Positions 24,503 through 32,019 of a DNA stretch of 64,000 nt are shown here, piece by piece. This DNA comes from Acidimicrobiales bacterium mtb01 (lineage in GTDB: Bacteria; Actinomycetota; Acidimicrobiia; Acidimicrobiales; Ilumatobacteraceae). The notes beneath the pieces are model-generated. The model saw only the letters and a program-made list of their open reading frames with translations, made no database searches and was not told the origin of the DNA. The stretch lies in contig NBNI01000007.1 of NCBI GenBank assembly GCA_004379135.1, positions 731,501 through 795,500 of the forward strand. The letters are read 5' to 3'. Each line of letters opens with the position of its first letter. The first letter of the stretch is position 1. Made by a program: the position numbers and the translations under genes.

Positions 24503-25099
24503 TCACGGCGCGAGTGCGGCGCGTACGAACGTCACCAGTTCGTCGCGCAGACGGCGCAGACCCGCGATGTCGGCGTTCCAGCCCACCACGCGCAACGCCT
24601 CGGGTTCGGTCGCGATTCCGGTGACCGTGGCGTAGGCCAACGCGATCACGAGTGACGGATCGCCGCGGCGCAGGCGGCCCGCGCTCATCTCCATCTCCAT
24701 CCAACGCACGGCCCGGTCGACGAACGGCCGCAACGTGTCGGTGAAACGCTCCGATGCTTCGGCGGGGAGTCGGCTGATCTCGCGCACCAAGCCGAGCAAT
24801 GCCGGTCGCCGCACGGCCGGACGGAACACGGCCTTCACCACGGCTTCCAGGCGGTCGAGCGGGTCGTCGGGTGCGGTTCGAATGGCCGCTTCAACCACGA
24901 CCGCAAGATCGGCGGCCGTGCGGGCCAGGACCTGTTGGACCAGATCGTCCTTGGACGCGAACCAGTACAGGACCGTCTGCTTGGCCACGCCCACCTCGGC
25001 GGCGATCTGGTCGAGGCTCACGGCCTCGAAACCCCAGCGTCCGAAGAGGTCGGTGGCCCTCTCCCGGATGAGGTCGCGGGTTCCGGTTCGACGGGCCAC
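24503..25099 (-). CDS. TetR-family regulator of the acyl-reductase operon
   Basis: 198-residue TetR/AcrR repressor. The helix-turn-helix (about 8-58) reads ERATDLFGRWGFEAVSLDQI then VAKQTVLYWFASKDDLVQQ. The C-terminal ligand pocket is divergent. GTG start at 25099 with TAGACA 6 nt upstream. It is divergent from the fatty acyl reductase gene across a 68-bp gap that contains a perfect 8-bp-arm palindrome, so it very likely controls itself and the four-gene lipid operon, probably sensing an acyl-CoA or related lipid (inference). Confidence 0.88.
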   Translation of the reverse strand: MARRTGTRDLIRERATDLFGRWGFEAVSLDQIAAEVGVAKQTVLYWFASKDDLVQQVLARTAADLAVVVEAAIRTAPDDPLDRLEAVVKAVFRPAVRRPALLGLVREISRLPAEASERFTDTLRPFVDRAVRWMEMEMSAGRLRRGDPSLVIALAYATVTGIATEPEALRVVGWNADIAGLRRLRDELVTFVRAALAP

Positions 25100-25105
25100 G
25101 CCCGG

Positions 25106-25111
25106 TGTCTA
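25106..25111 (-). promoter_or_regulatory. -10 element of the TetR gene with operator half-site
   Basis: TAGACA on the minus strand, 6 nt before the GTG at 25099. It overlaps TCTACCAG (plus strand 25108-25115), a copy of one arm of the palindrome at 25130-25147, so repressor bound there would cover this promoter. Confidence 0.4.
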
Positions 25112-25129
25112 CCAGAAAATCCGGCTCTT

Positions 25130-25147
25130 CTCTACCATTTGGTAGAG
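25130..25147. promoter_or_regulatory. palindromic TetR operator
   Basis: CTCTACCA, two T, TGGTAGAG: perfect 8-bp arms around a 2-bp centre, the size and symmetry of TetR operators. It lies midway between the divergent GTG codons (25099 and 25168), over the expected -35 of the acyl-reductase promoter. Confidence 0.7.
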
Positions 25148-25155
25148 AACGGTGC

Positions 25156-25161
25156 TAGAAC
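25156..25161 (+). promoter_or_regulatory. -10 element, leaderless acyl-reductase operon
   Basis: TAGAAC exactly 6 nt before the GTG at 25168, 8 bp downstream of the palindromic operator. Confidence 0.4.
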
Positions 25162-25167
25162 CGTCCC

Positions 25168-27537
25168 GTGATCCCCTCCGCCCTGGCCGGCAAACGAATC
25201 GGCGTCACCGGAGCGACCGGCTTCGTGGGCACGGCGCTCGTCGAGCGTCTGCTGCGCGCGGTTCCCGATTGCACGCTCGTGCTGCTCGTTCGCGACGGCA
25301 AGCGCACCGCGGCCTCCGAACGCGTGCGACGCGAGATCATCAAGAACAACGCGTTCGACCGACTTCGCTCGGAATGGGGTGCCGACTTCGACGCACGCAT
25401 CGCCGCTCGGGTGAGCGTCGTGAGCGGAGACGTCGGAACCGACGGTCTCGGCCTGTCCCCCGACGATCGCCGCGCTTTCGCATCGTGCGACGTCATCATC
25501 CATTCAGCCGCCAGTGTCTCGTTCGACTCGCCGCTCGACAGCGCGATCGAGATCAACCTCCTCGGCCCCACTCGCATCGCCGCGTTGCTGAACGAGGAAG
25601 GCCCGGGTCCGTCGGGTCGACTCGCCCATCTCGTGGCCGTGTCCACGTGCTACGTGGCCGGAAACCGACGCGGCAACGCCCCGGAAGAACTCGTCAGCGC
25701 CGGGCCCTTCGACATCGGCCTGTCGTGGCGCAATGAGGTGGCAGCGGCGCGTCGTCTGCGCGGAGACACCGAGGCGGCCAGCCGCACGCCCGAACGACTC
25801 GCCGAATTCCGAGCCGACGCGCGTCGCGAACTCGGTGCCGCCGGTGCGCCGGCCCTGGCCGAGAAGACCGAGCAGTGCCGCGAGCGGTGGGTGAAGGATC
25901 AACTCGTCGCGGCCGGACGTTCGCGCGCCGCCAGCGTGGGATGGCCCGATGCGTACGCCTTCACGAAGGCGTTGGGTGAACAAGCACTGCACGAGACGAA
26001 GGGTGCGGTGCCGGTGAGCATCGTGCGCCCGTCGATCATCGAGTCGGCGCTGGCCGAACCGTTCCCGGGTTGGATCCGCGGCTTCCGCATGGCCGAGCCG
26101 GTGATCATTTCGTACGCGCGCGGTCTGCTGAAGGAGTTCCCGGGTGTTCCCGAAGGAACCATCGACGTCATCCCGGTCGACATCGTGGTCGCCGCGATCA
26201 TCGCCGTGGCCGCGCTCGGTCCCGAATCGGCACCCGCGATCACGCAAGTGGCATCGGGCTCCACCAACCCGTTGAAGTACCGCACGTTGGTCGACAACGT
26301 GCGCGATTGGTTCACCGAACATCCGATCTACGACTCGCACGGTCAGCCGATCGTGGTCCCCGACTGGAACTTCCCCGGGCGCGGTCGGGTGCAGAAGCAG
26401 TTGTCGCGCGCCAAGACCGCGGTCACGTGGGCCGAGCGCACGTTGCAGTCGCTCCCATTGCGCGGTGTGCAGGCGTCGTGGTCGGCTCGCCTCGAGGAGC
26501 GCCGCGGCGACATCGAGCGCGCGCTCGAATACGTCGAGCTCTACGGCCTCTACACCGAATGCGAGGCGATCTACCGGGTCGACAACCTGATGCGCATCAA
26601 CGACGACCTCGACGCGGCCGATCGAGCCGCGTTCAACCTCGACCCGCGTTCGGTCGACTGGCCGCTCTACATCTCGACGATCCACCTCCCCTCGGTGGTG
26701 CAGCACGCGAGAGTGAAGACGTCTCCCGGCAAGACCATGGTCGATCGCCGCGATCGACTGCGCAAGCAGGTGCTCGATCCGTCGCGTCAGGTCGCGGCGT
26801 TCGATCTGGAGAACACCCTGATCGCTTCCAACGTGGTCGAGTCGTACTCGTGGCTGGCCACGCGCCGCCTCAACACACCCGAGCGCATTCGCTACGTCGC
26901 CCGCACGTTGCGCGAGGCCCCCGGCCTGCTGTCGATGGACCGCAAGGACCGCGCCGATTTCCTCCGCTACTTCTACCGACGGTACGAGGACGCGCCGGTC
27001 GAGCAGATCGAGGCCGATGCCGCCGAATTGCTGTCGCAGTTGATCATGACGAAGTCGTTCCCGGCCGGCTTGCGCCGCGTTCGCGAGCACCGGGCCCTCG
27101 GACATCGCACCGTGCTCATCACCGGTGCCCTGAGTTTCGCGGTCGAGGGACTGCGTCCATTGTTCGACGAGATCGTCGCGGCCGACATGACCAAGCGTCC
27201 CGACGGCACGTACTCGGGCGAGTTGGCCGTGGTTCCGCCCACTGGCGAAACCCGCGCGCAGATCCTGGCCGACTATTGCCAGGCCGAAGGTTTCCGACTC
27301 GAGGAGTGCGTGGCCTACGCCGACTCCACGAGCGACTTGCCGCTGCTCGAAGCGGTCGGCTTCCCGGTGGCCGTCAATCCCGAGACTCGGCTGGCCGCCA
27401 TCGCGCGCAAACGCGGTTGGCTCGTCGAGAACTGGGAGAAGGCCGAAGGCGCACCTCGCCGACTGCTGCCCATCGGTCCGCTGGTTTCGGAGTCCGAGCA
27501 GAAGCGATTCTCCGTTCGCACGCGGAGGTCGTTCTGA
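25168..27537 (+). CDS. fatty acyl reductase-HAD fusion
   Basis: 789 residues. Residues 1-430 form a FAR-type extended SDR: NAD(P) motif GVTGATGFVG at 12-21, SAASVSFD near 110, the VAVSTCYVAG strand near 155, and catalytic Y263-x3-K267. FAR enzymes reduce acyl-CoA or acyl-ACP to aldehyde or alcohol. A linker leads to a HAD-IB phosphatase-like domain (about 540-770) with D546, an unusual glutamate at 548 where the DxDxT motif normally has Asp, KSFPAGLRR, TGALSF and ADSTSDLPLLEAVG. The reductase could make a fatty alcohol for a lipid; the role of the HAD part is unknown. GTG start. Its stop overlaps the next start by one base. Confidence 0.82.
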   Translation: MIPSALAGKRIGVTGATGFVGTALVERLLRAVPDCTLVLLVRDGKRTAASERVRREIIKNNAFDRLRSEWGADFDARIAARVSVVSGDVGTDGLGLSPDDRRAFASCDVIIHSAASVSFDSPLDSAIEINLLGPTRIAALLNEEGPGPSGRLAHLVAVSTCYVAGNRRGNAPEELVSAGPFDIGLSWRNEVAAARRLRGDTEAASRTPERLAEFRADARRELGAAGAPALAEKTEQCRERWVKDQLVAAGRSRAASVGWPDAYAFTKALGEQALHETKGAVPVSIVRPSIIESALAEPFPGWIRGFRMAEPVIISYARGLLKEFPGVPEGTIDVIPVDIVVAAIIAVAALGPESAPAITQVASGSTNPLKYRTLVDNVRDWFTEHPIYDSHGQPIVVPDWNFPGRGRVQKQLSRAKTAVTWAERTLQSLPLRGVQASWSARLEERRGDIERALEYVELYGLYTECEAIYRVDNLMRINDDLDAADRAAFNLDPRSVDWPLYISTIHLPSVVQHARVKTSPGKTMVDRRDRLRKQVLDPSRQVAAFDLENTLIASNVVESYSWLATRRLNTPERIRYVARTLREAPGLLSMDRKDRADFLRYFYRRYEDAPVEQIEADAAELLSQLIMTKSFPAGLRRVREHRALGHRTVLITGALSFAVEGLRPLFDEIVAADMTKRPDGTYSGELAVVPPTGETRAQILADYCQAEGFRLEECVAYADSTSDLPLLEAVGFPVAVNPETRLAAIARKRGWLVENWEKAEGAPRRLLPIGPLVSESEQKRFSVRTRRSF

Positions 27538-28748
27538 TGCGCGCACTCAAGATCTCGCGCAAGCCGGCGAAGTTCGCCGTCGCGCGTCTGATGAGCCCGA
27601 TCAGCGCGGCCGGAGCGGCGAAGTACGGGCCGCTCGATCTGGTGAACGAGAACGCGCCGGCCCTGCCCTCCGGCGACGGTTGGCACCGCATCACACCGCG
27701 ACTCACCGGGATCTGCGGATCGGATCTGTCGCTCGTCGAGGGTCACGCGTCCACGTACTTCGACGACTGGGTGTCGTTCCCCTTCGTGCCCGGCCACGAG
27801 GTCGTCGCCGATTGCGACGACGGACGACGCGTCGTGCTCGAACCCGTGCTCGGTCACGCCGCGCGCGGGCTGCCGCTTCCGTTCGACGGTGCGGCTCCCG
27901 GCGATGGCGACGACTACGCGCACCTCGTGGGCGGCTGCCTCGAACCGGGCATCCAGACCGGGTTCTGCACATCGACCGGCGGCGGTTGGTCGACCGAACT
28001 GATCGCGCACGAGAGCCAGTTGCACGCCGTTCCCGACGACATGAGCGACGAGTGCGCCGTTCTGGTCGAACCGGCCGCCGGCGGCATCCACGCCGCTCTC
28101 GCCACCTGGCCGGCCGTGAAGGCCGCGCTCGAACGCGGCGAAACTCCGGTGGTCGCCGTGCTCGGCGCCGGGACCATGGGGTTGTGCGCCGTGGCCGGAC
28201 TGCGCGCGTTCGTACCCGGTGCGCGCATCGTGGTCGGAGCCCGTTACCCGCATCAGCAGGCGTTGGCGCGTGCACTCGGAGCCGACGTCGCCGTGCCAAG
28301 TGACGAACTGTCGCGCGCGGTTCGCCGCGAGGTGGGGTGCCACGTCGTCGGCGATCATCTGTCGGGCGGATCGCACGCCACGATCGACGCGGTCGGCGAT
28401 TCGTCGTCGATCGCGGCCAGCATCAAGTTCACTCGCCCACGTGGTCGCGTGGTGCTGCTCGGTATGCCGGCCGAGGTCACCGTCGACCTGACGGGGCTGT
28501 GGCACCGCGAAACCGCCCTCGTCGGCGCGTACACGTACGGCACCGAGACCCTCGCCGACGGATCGCGTCGCCACACGTTCGATCTGGCCATCGAACTCGC
28601 GCGCACCGCGCGGTTCGATCGATTGCTGTCGGCCACCTATCGCCTCGATGAGTACGAGGATGCGATCGCCCACGCCGCCGCCGCCGGACGGCGCGGTGCC
28701 GTGAAGATCGCGTTCGACCTTCGTCCCCCACACCAGGAGACCCGCTGA
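27537..28748 (+). CDS. medium-chain (zinc-type) alcohol dehydrogenase
   Basis: 403-residue MDR family member. The catalytic-zinc region GICGSDLSLVEG near 63 and PGHEVV near 85 are present. The lobe that in relatives holds four structural-zinc cysteines (about 105-135) has only one cysteine, so that site appears lost. The Rossmann motif VLGAGTMGLCAVAG lies near 205 and YTYGTE near 335. It is coupled to the acyl reductase by a one-base overlap, which suggests it handles the aldehyde/alcohol product or a related diol or ketone; NAD versus NADP cannot be told with confidence. Confidence 0.82.
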   Translation: MRALKISRKPAKFAVARLMSPISAAGAAKYGPLDLVNENAPALPSGDGWHRITPRLTGICGSDLSLVEGHASTYFDDWVSFPFVPGHEVVADCDDGRRVVLEPVLGHAARGLPLPFDGAAPGDGDDYAHLVGGCLEPGIQTGFCTSTGGGWSTELIAHESQLHAVPDDMSDECAVLVEPAAGGIHAALATWPAVKAALERGETPVVAVLGAGTMGLCAVAGLRAFVPGARIVVGARYPHQQALARALGADVAVPSDELSRAVRREVGCHVVGDHLSGGSHATIDAVGDSSSIAASIKFTRPRGRVVLLGMPAEVTVDLTGLWHRETALVGAYTYGTETLADGSRRHTFDLAIELARTARFDRLLSATYRLDEYEDAIAHAAAAGRRGAVKIAFDLRPPHQETR

Positions 28749-30337
28749 TGCCCCGTCCCGGATTCGTTCTCGACGTCGACCGCTCCACTCCGCCGATCCT
28801 GTTCTGGCGCGGCGAGAACTTCTCGCTCGAGAAGTTGCCGGCCGGACGCAGCCGCGTCATCTATCCGCCCGAGCCGCTGCCCGCGATCGACGACATCGAC
28901 GGCGCGATCCGCCACGCGTTGCTCAACCCGATCGATCAGGATCCGCTGCCGTCGCAACTGTTCCCCGGTATGCGCCTCACGATCGCCTTCGACGACGTGA
29001 GCCTCCCGCTGCCCAAGATGCAGCGACCCGACATCCGCCAGCGTGTCATCGAGGCCGTCCTCGACCTGGCCGCCGAAGCCGGGGTCGACGACGTCCACAT
29101 CATCGCCGCATTGGCGCTCCACCGCCGCATGACCGAGGCCGAGTTGCGCCACGCCGTGGGCGACCGCGTGTACGACGCATTCGCCCCGCGCGGCTACCTG
29201 TATCAGCACGACGCCGAGGACCCCGACAAGCTGTCGTTCCTCGGAACCACGCCGCACGGCGAGGAGGTCGAGATCAACAAGCGGGCCGCCGAGAGCGACC
29301 TCCTGGTGTACGTGAACATCAATCTCGTGGCGATGGACGGCGGCTGGAAGAGCACGGCCACCGGGCTGTCGTCGTACAAGTCGCTGCGCCATCACCACAA
29401 TCCCGAGACCATGACCCACTCGCGCAGTTTCATGGATCAGCATCGCAGCGAGTTGCACAAGAGCAACTGGCGCATGGGCAAGGTCCTGCTCGACAGCGGC
29501 GTCAAGGTGTTCCAGATCGAGACCACGCTCAACACCGACACGTTCCCGAAGCCCTTCGACTTCCTGTCGAAGCGCGAATGGGAATGGACCGCGCGCGACC
29601 GCATGACCTTCCTCGCCACCACCAAGGCGCTCAATCGCACACCCCATCGCCTGGCCCGCGACATCTTCCACTCGATCGAGGCGCCGCATCAGATGACGAG
29701 CGTGCAGGCCGGCGAAGTGGAGGCGGTCCACCGCATCACCACCGAGCACGTGTACAAGCAGCAACTCGTCGAGGTGAAGGGCCAGACCGACATCCTCACG
29801 ATGGGCATCCCGTACATCAGCCCGTACAACGTGCACTCGATCCTCAACCCCATTCTCGTGCAGGTCATGGCGATGGGCTACTACTTCAACATGTACCGCG
29901 GCATGCCGCTGGTGCGCGAGGGCGGCGTCATCATCATGACCCACCCGTGCCGACCCGAGTTCAACCCGGTGCACCATCCGAGCTACATCGACTTCTTCGA
30001 ACAGGTGCTGGCCGACACCACCGACCCGCACGTGATGTCGCAGAAGTGGGAGAAGCAGTACGCCGAGGACGAGTGGTATAAGCACCTCTACCGCACCGGC
30101 TACGCGTATCACGGCGTGCACCCGTTCTACATGTGGTACTGGGGCACGCACGGCATGAAGCACTGCAGCCGCGTCATCGTGGTGGGCGGCGATCCGAAGA
30201 CGGTCCGCCGCCTCGGTTTCGTGCCGGCCAGCACCATGGACGACGCGCTCGAGATCGCGAGCGACGTGGTGGGCCGCGCGCCGACCATCACGCATCTGCA
30301 CACGCCTCCGCTGATGGTCGCGGACGTGAGCCTCTGA
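28748..30337 (+). CDS. LarA-like (lactate racemase-type) protein
   Basis: 529 residues, longer than lactate racemase LarA (about 425). The N-terminal region matches LarA in AFDDVSLPLPKMQRPDIRQR near 79 and IIAALALHRRMTEAEL, where H125 fits the first catalytic His of LarA. The next block has GGWKSTATG (K201, where LarA K184 binds the nickel-pincer cofactor) and H215-H217 near LarA H200. The PH dipeptide that carries LarA H174 appears replaced by hydrophobic residues. LarA-like proteins racemise or epimerise 2-hydroxy acids. No larB, larC or larE cofactor genes are in the window. Overlaps both neighbours by one base. Confidence 0.7.
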   Translation: MPRPGFVLDVDRSTPPILFWRGENFSLEKLPAGRSRVIYPPEPLPAIDDIDGAIRHALLNPIDQDPLPSQLFPGMRLTIAFDDVSLPLPKMQRPDIRQRVIEAVLDLAAEAGVDDVHIIAALALHRRMTEAELRHAVGDRVYDAFAPRGYLYQHDAEDPDKLSFLGTTPHGEEVEINKRAAESDLLVYVNINLVAMDGGWKSTATGLSSYKSLRHHHNPETMTHSRSFMDQHRSELHKSNWRMGKVLLDSGVKVFQIETTLNTDTFPKPFDFLSKREWEWTARDRMTFLATTKALNRTPHRLARDIFHSIEAPHQMTSVQAGEVEAVHRITTEHVYKQQLVEVKGQTDILTMGIPYISPYNVHSILNPILVQVMAMGYYFNMYRGMPLVREGGVIIMTHPCRPEFNPVHHPSYIDFFEQVLADTTDPHVMSQKWEKQYAEDEWYKHLYRTGYAYHGVHPFYMWYWGTHGMKHCSRVIVVGGDPKTVRRLGFVPASTMDDALEIASDVVGRAPTITHLHTPPLMVADVSL

Positions 30338-31359
30338 TGGCACGCGACGACGCTCCGTGGCGGCCGAGCAATCTGGCCAAGGCGGCGCGCGCCGGTGACG
30401 TGGTCGAGCGCCTCGCGACTCCGTTCGTGAAACGCGTGAAGAAGCGCGGATTCCCGTACACCGCTCCCACTCGGCCGCGTGGAGTCGAGGTTCCAGCCGA
30501 CGAGCCGTCCCTGGGCGCCGATTACGACACGAAGTGGGCGCGTCGCGCTCCGGCGCGTGCGGCCCGTCGCGTCATCATCAGCGGTCCGGTCCGACTCCTG
30601 GTGCGCGGTGTGGCCAGCCCGAGCGTGCACGGAACCGATCGTCTGTCCGATCTCGCTCGCCTCGACGACGCTCCCCCGCTGATCTTCACGCCGAATCACC
30701 ACTCGCATCTCGACACCGCGATCATGGCGTCGGTCGTGCCCGAGCCGTGGCGTTCGAAACTCGTGGTGGCGGCGGCGGCCGATTACTTCTTCGACAAGCG
30801 TTGGAAGGCCACGCTGGCCGCGTTGTCGCTCAACGCGATCCCCATCGACCGAGAAGTCACCGGTCGCAAGTCGTCCGAGATGATCAAGGCGCTCGTGGAG
30901 GACGGCTGGAGTCTCGTGATATACCCCGAAGGCGGACGGTCCCCCGATGGTTGGGGTCAGGAGTTCAAGGGCGGCGCGGCGTACTTGTCGAGCCGTACCG
31001 GGGCCGCCGTGGTGCCCGTGTTCATCGACGGCACCGGATCGATCTTCGGCAAGGGCATGAAGCGTCCGCGACCGGGAACCACCAAGGTGGTGTTCGGACG
31101 TCCGATGTCGGCGCTAGACGGCGAGAACACTCGTCGCTTCGCGGCACGGATCGAGAAGGCCGTCACCGCGTTGGGCGACGAGTCGCTCACCGACTTCTGG
31201 GGTGCGCGCCAACGTGCGGCGCGCAACGACAACCCGACGCTCACGGGCCCCGATTACACGGGTTGGCGTCGGCAGTGGGCGCTGTCGGAGCGGCGCGCGC
31301 TCGGCACGGCCGGACAACGACGTCGCCAGAAGCGCCGCTGGCCCGACCTCGGCTCCTGA
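30337..31359 (+). CDS. PlsC-type acyltransferase
   Basis: 340-residue glycerolipid acyltransferase. The catalytic NHxxxxD motif is NHHSHLD near residue 127 and the glycerol-phosphate-binding block YPEGGRSPDG is near 196. The N-terminus (1-80) is basic and has no clear signal, and the C-terminus is arginine-rich (RRRQKRRW), suggesting peripheral membrane association. It ends the operon begun at 25168. A reductase, a dehydrogenase, a 2-hydroxy-acid-type epimerase and an acyltransferase in one unit suggest synthesis of an unusual acyl or alkyl lipid; that is inference. Confidence 0.85.
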   Translation: MARDDAPWRPSNLAKAARAGDVVERLATPFVKRVKKRGFPYTAPTRPRGVEVPADEPSLGADYDTKWARRAPARAARRVIISGPVRLLVRGVASPSVHGTDRLSDLARLDDAPPLIFTPNHHSHLDTAIMASVVPEPWRSKLVVAAAADYFFDKRWKATLAALSLNAIPIDREVTGRKSSEMIKALVEDGWSLVIYPEGGRSPDGWGQEFKGGAAYLSSRTGAAVVPVFIDGTGSIFGKGMKRPRPGTTKVVFGRPMSALDGENTRRFAARIEKAVTALGDESLTDFWGARQRAARNDNPTLTGPDYTGWRRQWALSERRALGTAGQRRRQKRRWPDLGS

Positions 31360-31380
31360 TCCCGAGATTGTGCTTGGTGT

Positions 31381-31425
31381 TCTGGTGACTGAAAGTCACC
31401 TTCCAGGTGACTTTCAGTCACCAGA
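31381..31425. repeat. 45-bp nested palindrome between operons
   Basis: Perfect 20-bp inverted arms (31381-31400 and 31406-31425) with a TTCCA loop. Each arm is itself a hairpin: GGTGACT, 3 nt, AGTCACC (31384-31400 and 31406-31422). Thus GGTGACT recurs with 22-bp spacing. It lies between the convergent acyltransferase (stop 31359) and LysM (stop 31429) genes with no T-run, so it could be a bidirectional terminator or a dispersed repeat element. Confidence 0.85.
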
Positions 31426-31428
31426 TCC

Positions 31429-32004
31429 TCAGGGTTTGGGGTTCTTGGTGCGGGCGGGGATGTTGACCTCGTCGCCCGGAAGGATCACGACGCTCGAATC
31501 GACCCACCCATTGGCGGCCAAGAGCGCCGACACCTCGACACCCCACTTGTCGGCGATACGCGACAGCGAATCACCCGCTTCCACCACGTACTTGCCCTGA
31601 CCGGGTTGCGGACCGGGCGCGGTGGTGTCGACCGGAATGGGCATACCGGGCAACGTGGTGGTCACGTTGGCGGCACCGGGCGGAATCAGGATCACCTGTC
31701 CGGGCGACAACGGATGCAGGATTCCGTCGGCCCAGGCGTTGTAGCTCGCGATGTCCTCGGCCGCCACACCGAACCGCGACGCGATGGCGTACATCGAGTC
31801 ACCCGCGACCACGGTGTAGGTGAGCGGCGGCGGCAACGTATTGGCCGGATCGACCGTGACGACCACCGACGGCGGTGTGGTTGCGTAATTCGTGGACGTG
31901 AGCGGACGCAACGTGGTCGACGACGCGTTGGGATCGCTTCCGCACGCGGCCGAACCGAACGACGCGGCCGCGATCACAATGGCGCTCACGAGGGGTCGTC
32001 GCAC
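31429..32004 (-). CDS. LysM-repeat lipoprotein
   Basis: 191 residues from the GTG at 32004; a TTG at 32013 would add three residues and cannot be excluded. The N-terminus is a signal peptide with lipobox-like SAAC near residue 21, so the protein should be lipid-anchored outside the membrane. A Thr/Pro-rich spacer leads to two LysM domains (about 61-110, YTVVAGDSMYAIASRFGV; and 136-185, YVVEAGDSLSRIADKWGV), which bind peptidoglycan. No catalytic domain is attached, so it may be a cell-wall scaffold. It begins 15 bp after the gltD stop. Confidence 0.83.
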   Translation of the reverse strand: MRRPLVSAIVIAAASFGSAACGSDPNASSTTLRPLTSTNYATTPPSVVVTVDPANTLPPPLTYTVVAGDSMYAIASRFGVAAEDIASYNAWADGILHPLSPGQVILIPPGAANVTTTLPGMPIPVDTTAPGPQPGQGKYVVEAGDSLSRIADKWGVEVSALLAANGWVDSSVVILPGDEVNIPARTKNPKP

Positions 32005-32019
32005 GGCCGACAATCTAGT

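Noticed and set aside
26070-28748. 892-codon frame overlapping the acyl reductase and ADH genes
   Set aside because: Arg/Gly/Pro-rich shadow of the real frame with no domain; the true genes end and start cleanly at 27537.
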